From Pezizomycotina sp. ARF18 (lineage: Eukaryota > Ascomycota): 64,000 bases of DNA. Of this stretch, positions 1 to 10,821 are shown one piece after another. Made by a program: the position numbers and the translations under genes. The stretch is taken from assembly GCA_002224055.1 (NCBI GenBank), contig AZLU01000023.1, positions 124,001-188,000 of the forward strand. Direction: 5' to 3'. The notes under the pieces were generated by a model that saw nothing but the letters and a program-made list of their open reading frames with translations, was not told the origin of the DNA and made no database searches. Position 1 is the stretch's first letter. Each line of letters begins with the position of its first letter.

Positions 1-521
1 GTGGAGGTTCCTAATAGTGAACATCCATAAACCATTGTATTAATTACATCTGTTGAACTGCATTAGGTACATTACATGTACGAGAAAGGAAAGGAAAGAA
101 ACCAAAGACAACTTTGCATCTCCGCCCTTTGTGCTCCGAGAAACCGCTCCACATGATGCAGTCTTTCAGCTCTTGAGCATCTGAGAACAAATAATAACAG
201 AATTAAGAATCATTTTCCTGCGCGATCCGGATATCAGTAATAATAAAGAGAAAACGAAAAAACCAATCTATGAACCCTGACCAGCGCCTTTGTTTTCTGT
301 GCCTCTCCCATTTATTCTCCATTCTCCTCTTCAAGCTTTCGATCCGATTTTCACAATAAAGCCCTTTCGGTGTAAAAGAAAGAGAAAAAAAAATACTCGT
401 TCTCCCATCCATTTATCGAATTCAAATAGTGGTATCCGTATCCATCACCGTCTGCTCTTCTTCCATTTTATCTTCGGTTTCTTCTCGTTGTCGCCGGCGC
501 TTTCGGTCGACTGATCGTGGG
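1..521. other. 3' flank without a recognised gene
   Basis: No open frame here looks like a conserved protein. It lies downstream of the minus-strand gene that stops at 524-522 and probably holds its 3' UTR. The sequence around 360-400 is A-rich. Confidence 0.5.
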
Positions 522-1367
522 TTAATGGCCTCTTAAGCGGGACTGACTGGTGTCGCCGGGACCAGCTATTGCGGCACTCGTCGAAGTCGACGTCGTCGCC
601 GCCGTGCTGAGTTCGACGCTGCCGGCGAGGACATCCGCTACTTCTTTCTCCGAGAGGATGTATTTCCTCTCTGACGTCTCGTCCAGGCTGTAGAGCGGTC
701 GCGCATTAGCCTAACCAGAACTCGACATCGAAAAACAAAAAAAAAAAAAAAAAAAAAAAAACACAAGAAGACAAGCCAAACTCACCGCCTCTCTTCCTCA
801 TATAACACCGAATAATCCGCTAGCAGCGTATGCGCCCTCCCCATCTTGTTCGACCCGTGCAGCCACTTCACCATCGTATCCAGCGGCGGCGGCCCGCACC
901 TGCACAGCACATCGACCGTAAACTTCCCCTGGTTCAGCGTAACGGGTATGTACGGCCATGCTCTGAGAACGGCGCGTCCCTCAGCATCGGCATCTTGTTG
1001 CTTATCTCCGCCGTCACCTGGAACAGCCAGAAAACGGGGTCGTTGTAGGGGGGCGTCACGGCCATCTGCTGCAGAGCCATGACGAGCTGGTGGATCACGT
1101 GGTCGCGGTCGGGTGCGTGCGCCGGGAGAAGTGGACGGGAAGAGGAAGAGGTCGGAATATGCGGCTGATGGCGCCGCGGGGGTTGTGCGTGGAGTGCCGG
1201 CGGAGGCGGTAGCGGAAGAGCATCTGGTGGGTCGTGTCGGGCATGACGACGAGCATGGGGAGAAGGTCAGGCCGTCCTCTGCTGTTGCGATCCTGTTGGG
1301 TCGCGGGTGTGCCGATGGGAGGTTGGCTGACGGCGCCTGGAATGATTGGAGGGAGATTCGACGCCAT
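522..1367 (-). CDS. Conserved fungal hypothetical protein (frame-broken, one probable intron)
   Basis: I do not recognise the family. The reading starts at the ATG at 1367-1365 (MASNLPPIIPG) and gives convincing protein sequence in pieces: a proline-rich start, then LPMLVVMPDTTHQMLFRYRL, a middle part with DHVIHQLVMALQQMAVTPPY and NDPVFWLFQVTAEISNKMPM, then LNQGKFTVDVLCRCGPPPLD and GRAHTLLADYSVLYEEE. The pieces lie in different frames, so at least three length changes interrupt it. A donor GTGAGT at 785-780 and an acceptor TTAG at 714-711 suggest an intron of about 75 bases. The last exon encodes ARPLYSLDETSERKYILSEK, a Ser/Thr-rich tail and a stop at 524-522, but its phase does not join cleanly to exon one. 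The role is unknown. Confidence 0.55.
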
Positions 1368-3089
1368 GGTGGGAGTGCTTGCGTTTTCGACGAAGAAAGG
1401 TAAGAAAGAGAGCTAGAGCTCAGTGGTATCGTAGCTGTGTCCACCGACGATGAGAGCTGGACGGCGATTGAGATTGAGGTAATAATAATGCTCGTCGGGA
1501 TGATGAAGTTAAGGGGGATTTGAGGGATTTTGTTGGTGACGATGATGAAAAACAAGGAATAGAGAGAAAAATAAAAAATAAAAAAAAATAAAAAATTAAA
1601 AGTAGGGGTGTGTGAGGAATTTTGTTTCGTTCTATTAATATCCCCTCTCTCTCTTCCTCCTCCCACTGTATTGTTTATGGAAGCAACCGTCCGATCTTTT
1701 CTCTTTTTTTTTTTTTTTTTTCTTTTTTTTTTCTACCTCAATTATAACTACTAGGCAAATTAGGTTTTAAGCCTCACACTCCGCCTCCTGCGGCAAAAAT
1801 CGGATCGTCTTGGTATTTTTCGTCCGAAGTCTAATCCCAGTAAATCGTCAGCTTATAACGAACTGCATCGCGGATCCATACTTACGTATTCCAGTAAATA
1901 GCTACATCTAATGGTTATCTTACGTGAATGTTACAGACTGATAGTACTTAATATTGCTCTTCTATGGGTGCTCGGAGGTGCTACTTACTGTACGCTTTTT
2001 GGCGAGTCTCGCGCGCCTCGACGCTTCCGAAAACGTCGTATAGGCAAATTTTTATAGGTAGGTTTATAGATCAGAAGCTAAAAGCAGTCTTAATCTGTAT
2101 TAACACTCCATGTTTTAGTTGAACATGAAGATAAAAGATAATAGGCTCTATTTTGTAAGCGTCTGATGTATGTACATATTACCCGTCAGGAACATGGGTA
2201 TTCGAAGTAAAGAAGTATTCTGTCTAGTATAATTACCGCCCAATTCATCAATTGTCGGCTAAAATGAACAATGCATTTATAATGCGGAGATAGCTTTATA
2301 AATTTATGTATCAACTTCAAGAATTCTTCAGAGTCAAACATTCGAGAAGGTATAGTTAACGGTGAAACGATAGTTCAACCACTGGAAAGACCGCAAAGAA
2401 GTAAGGGCTTAAAGTGCAGAATATAACGAGAATAGATGAATAGCTACTAATATTAGGAAGTATAGAAGGAGCTACTCCAAGTCGTTGAAATTGAACACTC
2501 GAGCTATACAAACTTTTTTCAAAGATTTCGAACCCGTCCACATCGTGCATATGCATTTTCACCGCTTGAAATCAACGGCGCTAACGGGTTAAGAGAGCAG
2601 TCTAGAACGGGCTGAAGAATTGAGGGCTTCCGTGGCGAAAACTCCTTTACCTCGCGATTCTCGGCCCAGAAAATATTGATATACATATCGCTCATAATAA
2701 TTTGGTAACTCGGATAGTTTACGTAGGTTTGAATGAAAAGATAAAGCGTTTATAAAAAGCTGGTGTCGATTTTATCCTTTGAATTTGATATCTTCCCATA
2801 ACGTGGTATATCGCTTCGACCCTGACTAGCGGCCGCCATTCAAGCGCACTCCCTTTGAGAAAACCAATATCCAAAGGTAATACTCGGATTATTGGCTATC
2901 TGGAATGTAGTCGAGGAATCACATAGACGGTGATACTAAAAAAGAAAAGAAAAAGAAAAAAAAAAAAAGAAAAAGAAACAAAAGATCGCCAAATTACAGA
3001 AACACCTATTGTATTAAGCAAATAAATATGATTAAAAATTTAAAAGATAAAAAATATAGTAATAAATAGAGAACTTTTTGCATCAAAGG
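1368..3089. other. Intergenic, low-complexity and AT-rich
   Basis: Holds poly-T and poly-A tracts (about 1700-1731 and 2939-2985) and short open frames with no protein-like composition. The first 300 bases upstream of 1367 are probably promoter and 5' UTR of the minus-strand gene. Nothing else is recognised. Confidence 0.4.
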
Positions 3090-4314
3090 TTACAAGAAAG
3101 AAAGGGGGGAGATAAGAGGGGGGGGGGGGGGCAACCTCAAACAAAAAACTATGAAAGATAGCCAGAAAGACCAAATAACCTCCTCATCTCCATCTCCCCA
3201 CCCTCTCCTCCTCCTCGTACCTCTCATACGAATAGCTCTCCCACCCCTCCCACTGCCTTCCCCGTTCAAATACGCCTCCTTATGCCGCTTATACCCTTTA
3301 AACTCCATCCTCGACCCCAACCCCGGAAATCCCCCGTAACCCGTAAAGCTACTACAACTCTCATCCTCAAACTCAATATACCCAACCTGCCTCTTATTAT
3401 CGTAATGTATCATCCCTTCGAACCTCTCCGCGTCCCTTCCTCTCCACTGGAAGTACAACCGCGGCCGCGTAGCTTCGCTGTAGCTCGGAGGTTCCCAATC
3501 CATCCCGTCGCCGTCGCCACTGTACGCAAACGCGCGTGACGTAGAAAACTTCATCGCGCCCTGTATGACGTCGAAGTCCAAGAATCCTATCGGTTGACCA
3601 TCACGCGGTGAGAAAGAGATGGATAGCTGCAGGTCGTCCTCGTCGACGTCGTTCCAGCCTTCGCTGATTTCCGGGCAGACTATTTCGTAGGTACCCGTTG
3701 CGTCGTGGTATATATTCCCCGTCGTCGGGAAGGAGCGAGATGTGGGAGGTTGCGATCGCGGTCTGCGCTCGATCGCTTGAGGGACTATACCCTTCCACGC
3801 CGTTTGCTTCGTGCGGCCAGCCGATTTAGGTTTCTCGGGGACGAGAGCGTTTGATTCGCGAGGAGCCTGTTTAGCATTGCGGGCGTCGGAGTCGCGGTTG
3901 TTTTGGGCTTCGCCGGGGTTTAGGTTTCGAGACTTTCTTCGAGGACGGCCAGGGTTTTCGGAGCAGCGGCGGCCTTGGCCGGCTTCTTCGCCGCGGAAGC
4001 CTTGGTAGCCTTAGCCGTGCCGGCGTGGTAGCTGCTCCTCAGCTCGTTCTCTAACCTGTCTACCTCCTCCGGCACCTTCTTGCATTTCCTTCCTTCACGG
4101 CGGCTTCGAGTGAGGCTTTCAGCTGCGGTAGTGTATCTTTGGCTTTGAACGGGATAGCGTAGTGTTGCAGCTGGCTCATGTACCATGACTTCTCGGGGAA
4201 TAGGATCTCTTTGAGGCGTTCGGATCTTCGCGCGGGTGGAGTGTGCGGTGAAGGTTGCGCCGTCGAAGAGAAGTGGCCGGATTTGACGACGGTCGAGATG
4301 GCGGGGGATGCCAT
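3090..4314 (-). CDS. Fungal protein with SAP-like N-terminus and beta-rich C-terminal domain (frame-broken)
   Basis: Starts at the ATG at 4314-4312 (MASPAISTVVKSG). The N-terminal 90 residues contain a charged helical stretch resembling a SAP-like motif: PFKAKDTLPQLKASLEAAVK, then CKKVPEEVDRLENELRSSY. A Lys/Ala-rich and Arg/Asn-rich disordered linker follows. The C-terminal half is a compact beta-rich domain: TGTYEIVCPEISEGWNDV, DLQLSISF, GFLDFDVIQGAMKFS, RPRLYFQWRGRD and VGYIEFEDES. This layout is familiar from uncharacterised ascomycete proteins. Frame changes fall near 4090 and 3970. The 3' end is uncertain because the frame runs into low complexity and a 14-base G run. A shorter paralog lies at 6554-7166. 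Nucleic-acid binding would be a guess from the SAP-like part only. Confidence 0.6.
3118..3131 (+). repeat. G14 homopolymer
   Basis: An uninterrupted run of 14 G on the plus strand at the 3' end of the neighbouring minus-strand gene. Similar runs occur at 7184-7196 (G13), 8031-8043 (C13) and 32378-32391 (G14). Confidence 0.95.
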
Positions 4315-4801
4315 GTTTCCTTTCTTTCCGTTCGGTTGAGGAAATAGATAGCGGACCTGATGAATCGTGATGGGAGTTTTTGACGAGAAAGGGCGATGTT
4401 TCGGACGATGAGGGGAATGGAGAGGATGGTAGTCTTTTCTCTTCTATTTTTTTTTTTTTTTTTTTTTTTTCATTTAAACCCCTTTTCTTTCCTTTCCTTT
4501 CTTTCTTTTCTTTTTTTTTTTTTTTGTTTCCAGAATAGTTTCACGAAGACGTTAAATTAGGGTTGTATCCCTTATCGATACGCCCCTCAACGGGGGCGGA
4601 GGTGCGGGACGATAAACAGCCGAGATGAACCCGATCCTCCTTTGGACCCGCGCCCGCGTCGGGCGGCCAACGTTAGTGGAAAAAGTTCGTAATTTTTCTG
4701 AATTACCCCGGCCCCATGACTTAGGACAGGCGGTACACAAACCCATCCGCGGAAAAACAAAACCACAGTTCATATCATATTAATTTTTCATTTCCCATAT
4801 A
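4315..4801. other. Intergenic spacer with poly-T/TC tracts
   Basis: Lies upstream of the gene starting at 4314 and downstream of the methyltransferase stop at 4804-4802. It holds T runs at about 4447-4470 and 4511-4525, and no supported gene. Confidence 0.5.
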
Positions 4802-5679
4802 CTACCTGACATCACTTCCTCGCCAAAACAACCCAAGCTTCAAACCTAACCTCCCTTCCTTCTCAGTCTCCTCGTGCAGTACCTTCTCCACCGTACTCCC
4901 CCACCTCCCAACATCCTCATCGCTCCAACCCGCCCTCGCCGGCTTCGTAAAATCACTCATCAAGAAACCTTTCAATCCCTCTACATCCTCCCTCTAATAA
5001 CAACACCCTTCGCCGTCTCCTCCACTTTACCCCTTTCAAACCCCGCAGTAACGACTAAATCCTTCACAACGCCCATCTCGCAAAACTCCGGATGCGGTAT
5101 TTTCATAAGCGGTAAGTCCCCGCGTATAGCGGTTTGAACGGTATGTATCAGATCACCCGCCGCGAACCCTTCCACGTCGTTATAACCGCTACGCCGCCCG
5201 GTTCAACGTCCTATATATTTCCCGCAGGGAAAGTAACGGATCATCCATCGCGAAGATGCTAAAGTTCATTATACTGTGTGACACGCTATCTGCCGTTGAG
5301 GCGTCGTTGAGGTTGTGCGAGTCGCATTCTTTTGCTGTCACGTGTGGGAAGGAAGCGAAGGATGAGGTGGCGGCGGAAACCATGGCGGGGACGTTGTCTG
5401 TTATTAGGATTTTCGGAAGATCATTGGAGGAGGAGGAAGGTGTTTTGTTGTTGGTGAGGCGGTCGACGATGACGGATGTGGCTGTGCCCGGACCGGCGGC
5501 GTTATCGTGGACGTAGGAGGTATTGTCGATGGGGAGGAGGGAGTTACATCGAAGTACGTTGCATCGAAGATGAGGCGGGTGCTGTTGCCCGTTTGCTTTG
5601 CGTAGTTCGCTGCTAGGGCAGAAAAGTATGCGGGAAAAGGGAGTGAGGAGGATATGGGTTCTTTAGTAGAGGAGGCCAT
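4802..5679 (-). CDS. Class I SAM-dependent methyltransferase (frame-broken)
   Basis: Starts at the ATG at 5679-5677 (MASSTKEPISSSLPFPAYFS) and stops at 4804-4802 (LFWRGSDVR). About 290 residues, normal for small fungal class I methyltransferases. The glycine-rich SAM-binding motif I appears as NAAGPGTATSVIVDRL near residue 60. It is followed by a post-I strand (KILITDNVPAM), the conserved NFSIFAMDDPLLSLREIYRT before the GG loop, and AVITTW. The C-terminal part (TVQTAIRGDLPLMKIPHPEF, VKDLVVTAGFE, WSDEDVGRWGSTVEKVL) is typical of fungal polyketide- or UbiE-like methyltransferases. The frame changes about four times, near 5535, 5205, 5165 and 4985. The substrate is unknown and no neighbouring synthase suggests one. 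The fold call is firm. Confidence 0.75.
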
Positions 5680-6409
5680 TTTTGGAAGCTGTTTTTTTTT
5701 TTTTTTTGCTCTGGCGGGTATTGTTCGAAAATGGTGGTGGCTTTTATTTGATCTGCACAAGTTCTGCGACCATTAATTTATCTAAACGATTTTGTATTTC
5801 GATGTTGAGAATCGGATGTGAATGAAATATCTATCACCGCTGCTGCGATATTTATATCAAATTTCACGGAAGGCGGGGGTCTCTCGGCAATCTCTTGTCG
5901 ACCCAGCCGCCACCAAATATCGAAGATCATGACGTCGTTTCCCGCGCGCCAGAGCTGTCGTGCTTACTGTGGGGTAATTAAGCCGAACCTCCAAGTCAAA
6001 TTCTAAAAAATGAATTATTTATATTTTCACGCGTTTCTTCCCAATCTGATTTATCCCCATTGCGCTAACCGATAGTTCTTTCGCACGATATAACCTAATA
6101 TTTAAGAGAAACTTCCAGAAGCAGAAATACTTGTTAAGCTAGAAGGCTCCACAAATATCAGATATATAACGTGACAAAAGCAGCGACGGGACCGAAAGCT
6201 AGTCAGGGCCTTACGATTTTATTCTTATTGGATCTAGCATTACAATCATTTCTACGGTAAACAAACGGTATCGTACGATAAGTTAATAGAAGCCAGAAAC
6301 GGCAACTGTTTTTTTTTTTTTTTTTTTTTTTTTTTTTCAAATCTAGTTTTTTTTTTCTTCTTTCAATAGATCTCATCGCGTATTCCAGAAGAGAAATCTT
6401 TATGAGGCG

Positions 6410-6443
<34 letters not shown>

Positions 6444-6553
6444 CTCGCTGTCGTACGAGACAGGTTTAGTATTATTTTTCGGCCTACTTAAGTACGCATG
6501 TTCGAAATCAAACGGTTTTCTCGGTCGAAAAGTACATGAACCGGACTTATAAA
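5680..6553. other. Intergenic with two long poly-T tracts
   Basis: Contains T29 at 6309-6337 and T30 at 6414-6443, about 75 bases apart. The first 150 bases are presumed promoter of the methyltransferase. No gene recognised. Confidence 0.5.
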
Positions 6554-7166
6554 TTATAATACTATTTGGTCAGTCGGGATTGCCAAACATGTCAAGTGAC
6601 CACCTTGGAATGTGGCGGGTGTATGTTGCGAAGGTACTTTGTTTGAGGACCTACTAGCTTTCGCTCGAGGTTTCGCGGCGACCGGTTCGGGAGGCTGGTT
6701 GCTGAAGCATTGGTTTATTACCCGTCGCGGCGAGTTTCGGCTTTTGGCTTCGGTTTGGAGATTTCGTTCTGGGAGGATACGGCGAGGGGTTTTAGGGCGG
6801 TAGCGGTGGTGCGGAAGCGGCTTTTGCCGGAGTAGCTGTGTTTTTCTTCTCCGGGGGCCGCCTTCGCTTTTAGTCATGCTCGCGTTGTAACTGCTGCGGA
6901 GTTCATTTTCTGCGCTTACAACGGCGTCGGGGACTTTCTTGCACCATAGCCAAGGCCATTTCCCCCCTCCTCCGCCGGCGAACTCGACCTTCCAATATTA
7001 AACATTACAAAAAATACTTATTTCCAACGGAAGAAAGAACCAACACTCCCATCTTTTACCGCGGCCTCCAGCGCCGCCCTCAACTGCAGCAGCGAATCCT
7101 TCGTTTTAAACGAGGAGATTCTATTGACCTTAGAAAAGTTTGCGGTGAGGTGATGATGGATGGCAT
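6554..7166 (-). pseudogene. Truncated paralog of the SAP-like gene at 3090-4314
   Basis: From an ATG at 7166 the sequence gives FKTKDSLLQLRAALEAAVKD, matching FKAKDTLPQLKASLEAAVKE of the gene at 3090-4314. After about 120 unrelated bases it gives CKKVPDAVVSAENELRSSY, matching CKKVPEEVDRLENELRSSY. A basic, Pro/Arg-rich tail follows. The N-terminal segment between the start and FKTKD is much shorter than in the full copy, and the beta-rich C-terminal domain is absent. The 120-base interruption begins with GT but has no AG just before the second block, so it is not a clean intron. This is most simply a decayed local duplicate. A short functional protein is possible but less likely. Confidence 0.55.
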
Positions 7167-8319
7167 TTGAAATAAAAAAAGAAGGGGGGGGGGGGGAATT
7201 TGCTTTAGTTGACCATTAATTTGCCGAATGTTTTTCCTTCTATTGCTTTTTTTTGTGGTTTCTGGGGGACGTTGAATTAAGCTTATCTCGTTTATCGGTT
7301 AGAGCAGGGACCCCCCTTAATTTTCTTCCCGCAGTCTCATCCGGCGAGGATCTCCGATACAAATATACAAGTTCATCGAAAGTACGGTCGACAGCCAGCC
7401 CGACGGAAAGGTTAAACTTTGACGCCCCAGTTCTGAGCGCTGCCGGATCGGAGATCGGTGGTTTACAATGGTACGGACTCTCATCGCCGAAAAAGACACG
7501 GGCTACTGTTTCCTGCTATTTCGTTTCCGGAAACCGGGGCGGGGCCATCTAATCAGGCCTTATAAACGAGCTACTCAAGTAAATAATTACTTTTAAAATC
7601 CCCAGCACCCTAAGCAAGCAAGCTGGAACGAGGATTACACTCCGAAGGCAACTGGAGCATGAGTTATATTATATTAACAGGGAAGATTTGTTTTCGGAAA
7701 TGGAAAGGCCAGCTAGTGGAATATTGAGCTTAGGTTTTTTTTGAGGGCGTGCTTTGCTAATCGATACCCCCCCTTGTCGCGACTTGCATCATGTCGGTCG
7801 TTCGGTAAGGGCTGACAAAGAATCTACGATTATCGGGGGCTGATGGCGGGGAGGGGTAGTAGTATGGGTAGGTAGAATCGCTTTACGCCCCCGCTGTTCT
7901 AGAATTTTAGCCGGGGAGTGGTGGAGGGGGCCATGTCATAATAATGTTTTATAAAGCTTTATCTATTGCGGACCCAATAAAAACAAACTCCCGCTTCGAT
8001 ATTTGGGCACCATCTTCAAATATTTAAAATCCCCCCCCCCCCCTTCTCCCTCCTCGACGACTCCTGCCTCCCCTTCCTTCCTCCCTTTGAGAGATATAAA
8101 ACAGGTCAAATTCGAACTCCAGCTTCATCCGCATCTACCCAAGCCCCCCTCTCCCATACGAAAAAAATCCAAACAACTCACAATCTTCCCCTCTTCGCCC
8201 ATTGCATGAATCCCCATCCCCTCCTCCGCCCTACCACCGCCCTAAAACACAACCTCGTCAAACCCTCCTCTTCTCCCTCCTCAAAAGAACCCTATCCACA
8301 ACCCCACCCCCTCCTCAAA
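7167..8319. other. Intergenic region between divergent genes
   Basis: Separates the minus-strand paralog from the plus-strand flavoprotein, so it probably carries both promoters. It holds G13 at 7184-7196 and C13 at 8031-8043, and CT-rich sequence at 8040-8310 just before the ATG at 8320. An open stretch at about 7253-7552 has no recognisable content. Confidence 0.45.
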
Positions 8320-9694
8320 ATGCGGCACTTCGACGCCATAATCATCGGCTCCGGCCAATCCGGTACCCCTTAGCTTCCGCCCTCGCAAAATCAGGCAAGA
8401 AAACAGCCCTCATCGAATCAACCCACATCGGCGGCTGCTGCGTAAACGAAGGCTGCTCCCCACGAAAACCATGATAGCGTCCGGTCGCGTCGCGTACCTC
8501 GCCAAACGGTCCTCCGACTACGGCGTCCACTTCCCCGGTCCAGTCACCGTCGACATGAACAAAGTCAAAGAGAGGAAACAAGCAATCGTAGATTCTTCCG
8601 CGGCGGTAACGAGAAGAGGACGAAGGACGCGGGTGTGGAGATTATTTACGGCGTCGGGAGCTTTAAAGATGACAAGACGGTGGTTGTTAACGGGGAGGAG
8701 TTAGGCGCGGTTATGGTTTTTATCAATGTCGGGGAGAGGCCGTCGAAGCCGAGATTGGATGGGGTGGAGGGTGTGCCGAAGGAGAGGTTATTGGATTCGA
8801 CGAGTATACAGAACATAACGGAGCTACCGGACATTTACTCGTGCTCGGCGGTGGCTATATAGGGTTGGAGTTCGGACAGCTGTTCCGCCGACTGGGTGCC
8901 GATGTTACCATATCCAGCGCGGGAGCAATTACTTCCACGTGAGGATGCGGATGTAGCGGAGTGCATGCTGGAAATACTCCGGCAGGATGGATAACGGTAC
9001 ACTTGAACACCCCGCGACGTCTATTTCCTCCACCGGTGATAGCGTGGAGTTAACAATCTCTACGCCGTCCGGTACGCAAAAAGTAACCGGCTCGCACGTC
9101 CTCTCCGCCGCAGGACGAACACCCAACACGGACACGCTAAACCTCTCCGCCGCCGGCATCACCACGAAAAAATCCGGACACATAGAATGCAACGAAACGC
9201 TAGAAACGAACATCCCGAACATCTACGTGATGGGCGACGCGAAAGGTCCGCCGGCGTTCACGCATATATCGTACGACGATTACCGCATAATAAAGCAGAA
9301 CGTAATCGACAAAAACGCCTCCGTCGGAACTTTATCCACTAAAGACCGCATAGTACCGTACGTAGTATACACGGACCCGCAGTTGGACACGTGGGACTAC
9401 ACGAATCCGAAGCGAGAAAGTTAGGCAAGGAGATTAAAGTCGCGAAGATGCCGATGAGTTGGGTTGCCAGAGCGCTCGAGACGGATGAAACGAGGGGATG
9501 ATGAAGGCGGTCGTGGATGCGCGAACGGGGCAGATTTTAGGTTTCACGTGTCTTGGGTTGGAGGGCGGGAGGTTATGAGTATTGTGCAGACTGCTATGAT
9601 GGGTGGGTTAAGGTGGGAGAAGCTGAAGGATGCGGTGTGGGCTCATCCGACGCTGGCGGAAGGGTTGAATAATCTGTGGGGGAGTTTGGAGTGA
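8320..9694 (+). CDS. Pyridine nucleotide-disulfide oxidoreductase, mercuric-reductase-like (frame-broken)
   Basis: FAD/NAD(P)H flavoprotein of the dihydrolipoamide dehydrogenase/mercuric reductase superfamily. It starts at [17 protein letters not shown], whose GSGQSG is the FAD dinucleotide-binding loop. The redox-active disulfide motif follows ([12 protein letters not shown], then [14 protein letters not shown]). The middle gives [20 protein letters not shown], then a second dinucleotide fold ([17 protein letters not shown]), the second FAD motif [18 protein letters not shown] and the dimer-interface part ending [18 protein letters not shown], with the HP pair of the family. The size, about 455 residues, fits. 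No heavy-metal-associated N-terminal domain or C-terminal vicinal cysteine pair is visible, so mercury reduction is not implied. The frame changes about seven times, some beside C runs (for example near 8366 and 8466). Confidence 0.8.
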
Positions 9695-10250
9695 GTGGTC
9701 GGAAAGGAAAGGAGATATGGGGGATTGGAGGAAACGGGTGTTTTTTTTTTTTTTTTTTTTTTTTTGATTGCTTAGTGAAAATTGATAGTGGTGGTCTTTG
9801 TAATTTATTAACGAAAAGTTCCGAAATATTACTGGAGCCATTGAGGATGAATTTCCAGAGAACTGCTACGTTGATCATGTAAGAAGTCTATAAAACAGAA
9901 TGGCTTCTCACTGAAGATCCATAAAAGATAGCTATATAAATTGAACAAAGGAATCGTAGAAGCACCCTCCTGTCCGTTGAGAAGAAGGAGAAGACAGCCA
10001 GGAGAATTATTTATTTATTTTCTGCACCCTTTCGCCGGCAACTTCTTCTATTATCTCCAAGCATCTTTCGATATAAGCATTCAAGCACCGCCATACAATG
10101 CTCGCACATTTCTGACCCAACGATCCATCTTTTCCACCTCTTAATCTCCACTAACCTTCTCAATCAAACTAACAGATCTCAACAAAACCCATACGCAACA
10201 ACCCATCAACAACCCCTCCACATACCCTCACCAAGCAAACAAACCCCACA
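9695..10250. other. Intergenic spacer
   Basis: Holds T24 at about 9741-9765 and otherwise mixed sequence. CA-rich DNA at 10150-10250 just before the next ATG is typical of a fungal 5' UTR. No gene seen. Confidence 0.45.
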
Positions 10251-10821
10251 ATGCCTAACGCCAACCAACCCTCACCGTCCTACTCCCTCGCCGTCTTCTC
10301 CTCTACACCTTCGCCGCCCTCCTCGCGCTCTTCAAAACCCTCGACGTCCTGCGCGTCCTCTACACAGTAACCCTCTACGGCCCCCCTCGCGCTCCCGCTC
10401 CGTCCGCGTTCCGAAAAACGACTTTTTTACAGCCGTTGTCATCTTCTTATACCTCCCATGTTTACGATGGTCAGCTTGTGTTACATTATCACGGTCACGG
10501 AGTTTGTCAGGAAGTACATCGCGGAGGGAGGGAGGATACAACAACAACAACAACAACAAACACTTCTGCACCGACGCAAGGTTCAGGGAGGACGTCGGGG
10601 AGATCAAAGAGCAGCTGGAAGATATACAGGCAGGTTTAATAGCGTTACTGCAGCGCGTCGAAGCGAACGAAGTCCGCCTTGCAGCCAACGCGGACGTCCT
10701 CGACGACGTAAAGCTTCTCCTACTAGGGATTAAGGGGAGACGGGATACGTCGCGTCGCACTTTACCAGTACGGATAGCCGAGCGAGTTACCCGCGAACGG
10801 CGAGGAGGAGGAGGAAGATGA
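10251..10821 (+). CDS. Two-helix membrane protein with coiled coil (frame-broken, function unknown)
   Basis: Starts at the ATG at 10251 (MPNANQPSPSYSLAVF). Two hydrophobic segments can be read: LLYTFAALLALFKTLDVLRV near residues 17-36, and a second one around FFTAVVIFLY continuing PMFTMVSLCYIITVTEFV. An ACA trinucleotide run (10537-10559) encodes a poly-Gln or poly-Asn stretch depending on frame. A heptad-rich coiled coil follows: DVGEIKEQLEDIQAGLIALL, QRVEANEVRLAANADVLDDV. At least three frame changes interrupt it. Two helices near the N-terminus followed by a cytosolic coiled coil suggest an organelle or endomembrane protein. I do not recognise the family. A further acidic open stretch at 11156-11341 could be its C-terminal end. 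Confidence 0.5.
10537..10559 (+). repeat. (ACA)n trinucleotide microsatellite
   Basis: About 7-8 copies of ACA inside the coding region of the membrane/coiled-coil gene. The length of such a tract often varies between strains. Confidence 0.85.

Noticed and set aside
203-514. Short frames on both strands at the left edge
   Set aside because: Low-complexity, opposite-strand overlaps without conserved content.
6554-7166. Reading the truncated SAP-like copy as an intron-containing complete gene
   Set aside because: The 120-base interruption lacks an AG directly before the second block, and the whole C-terminal domain is missing.
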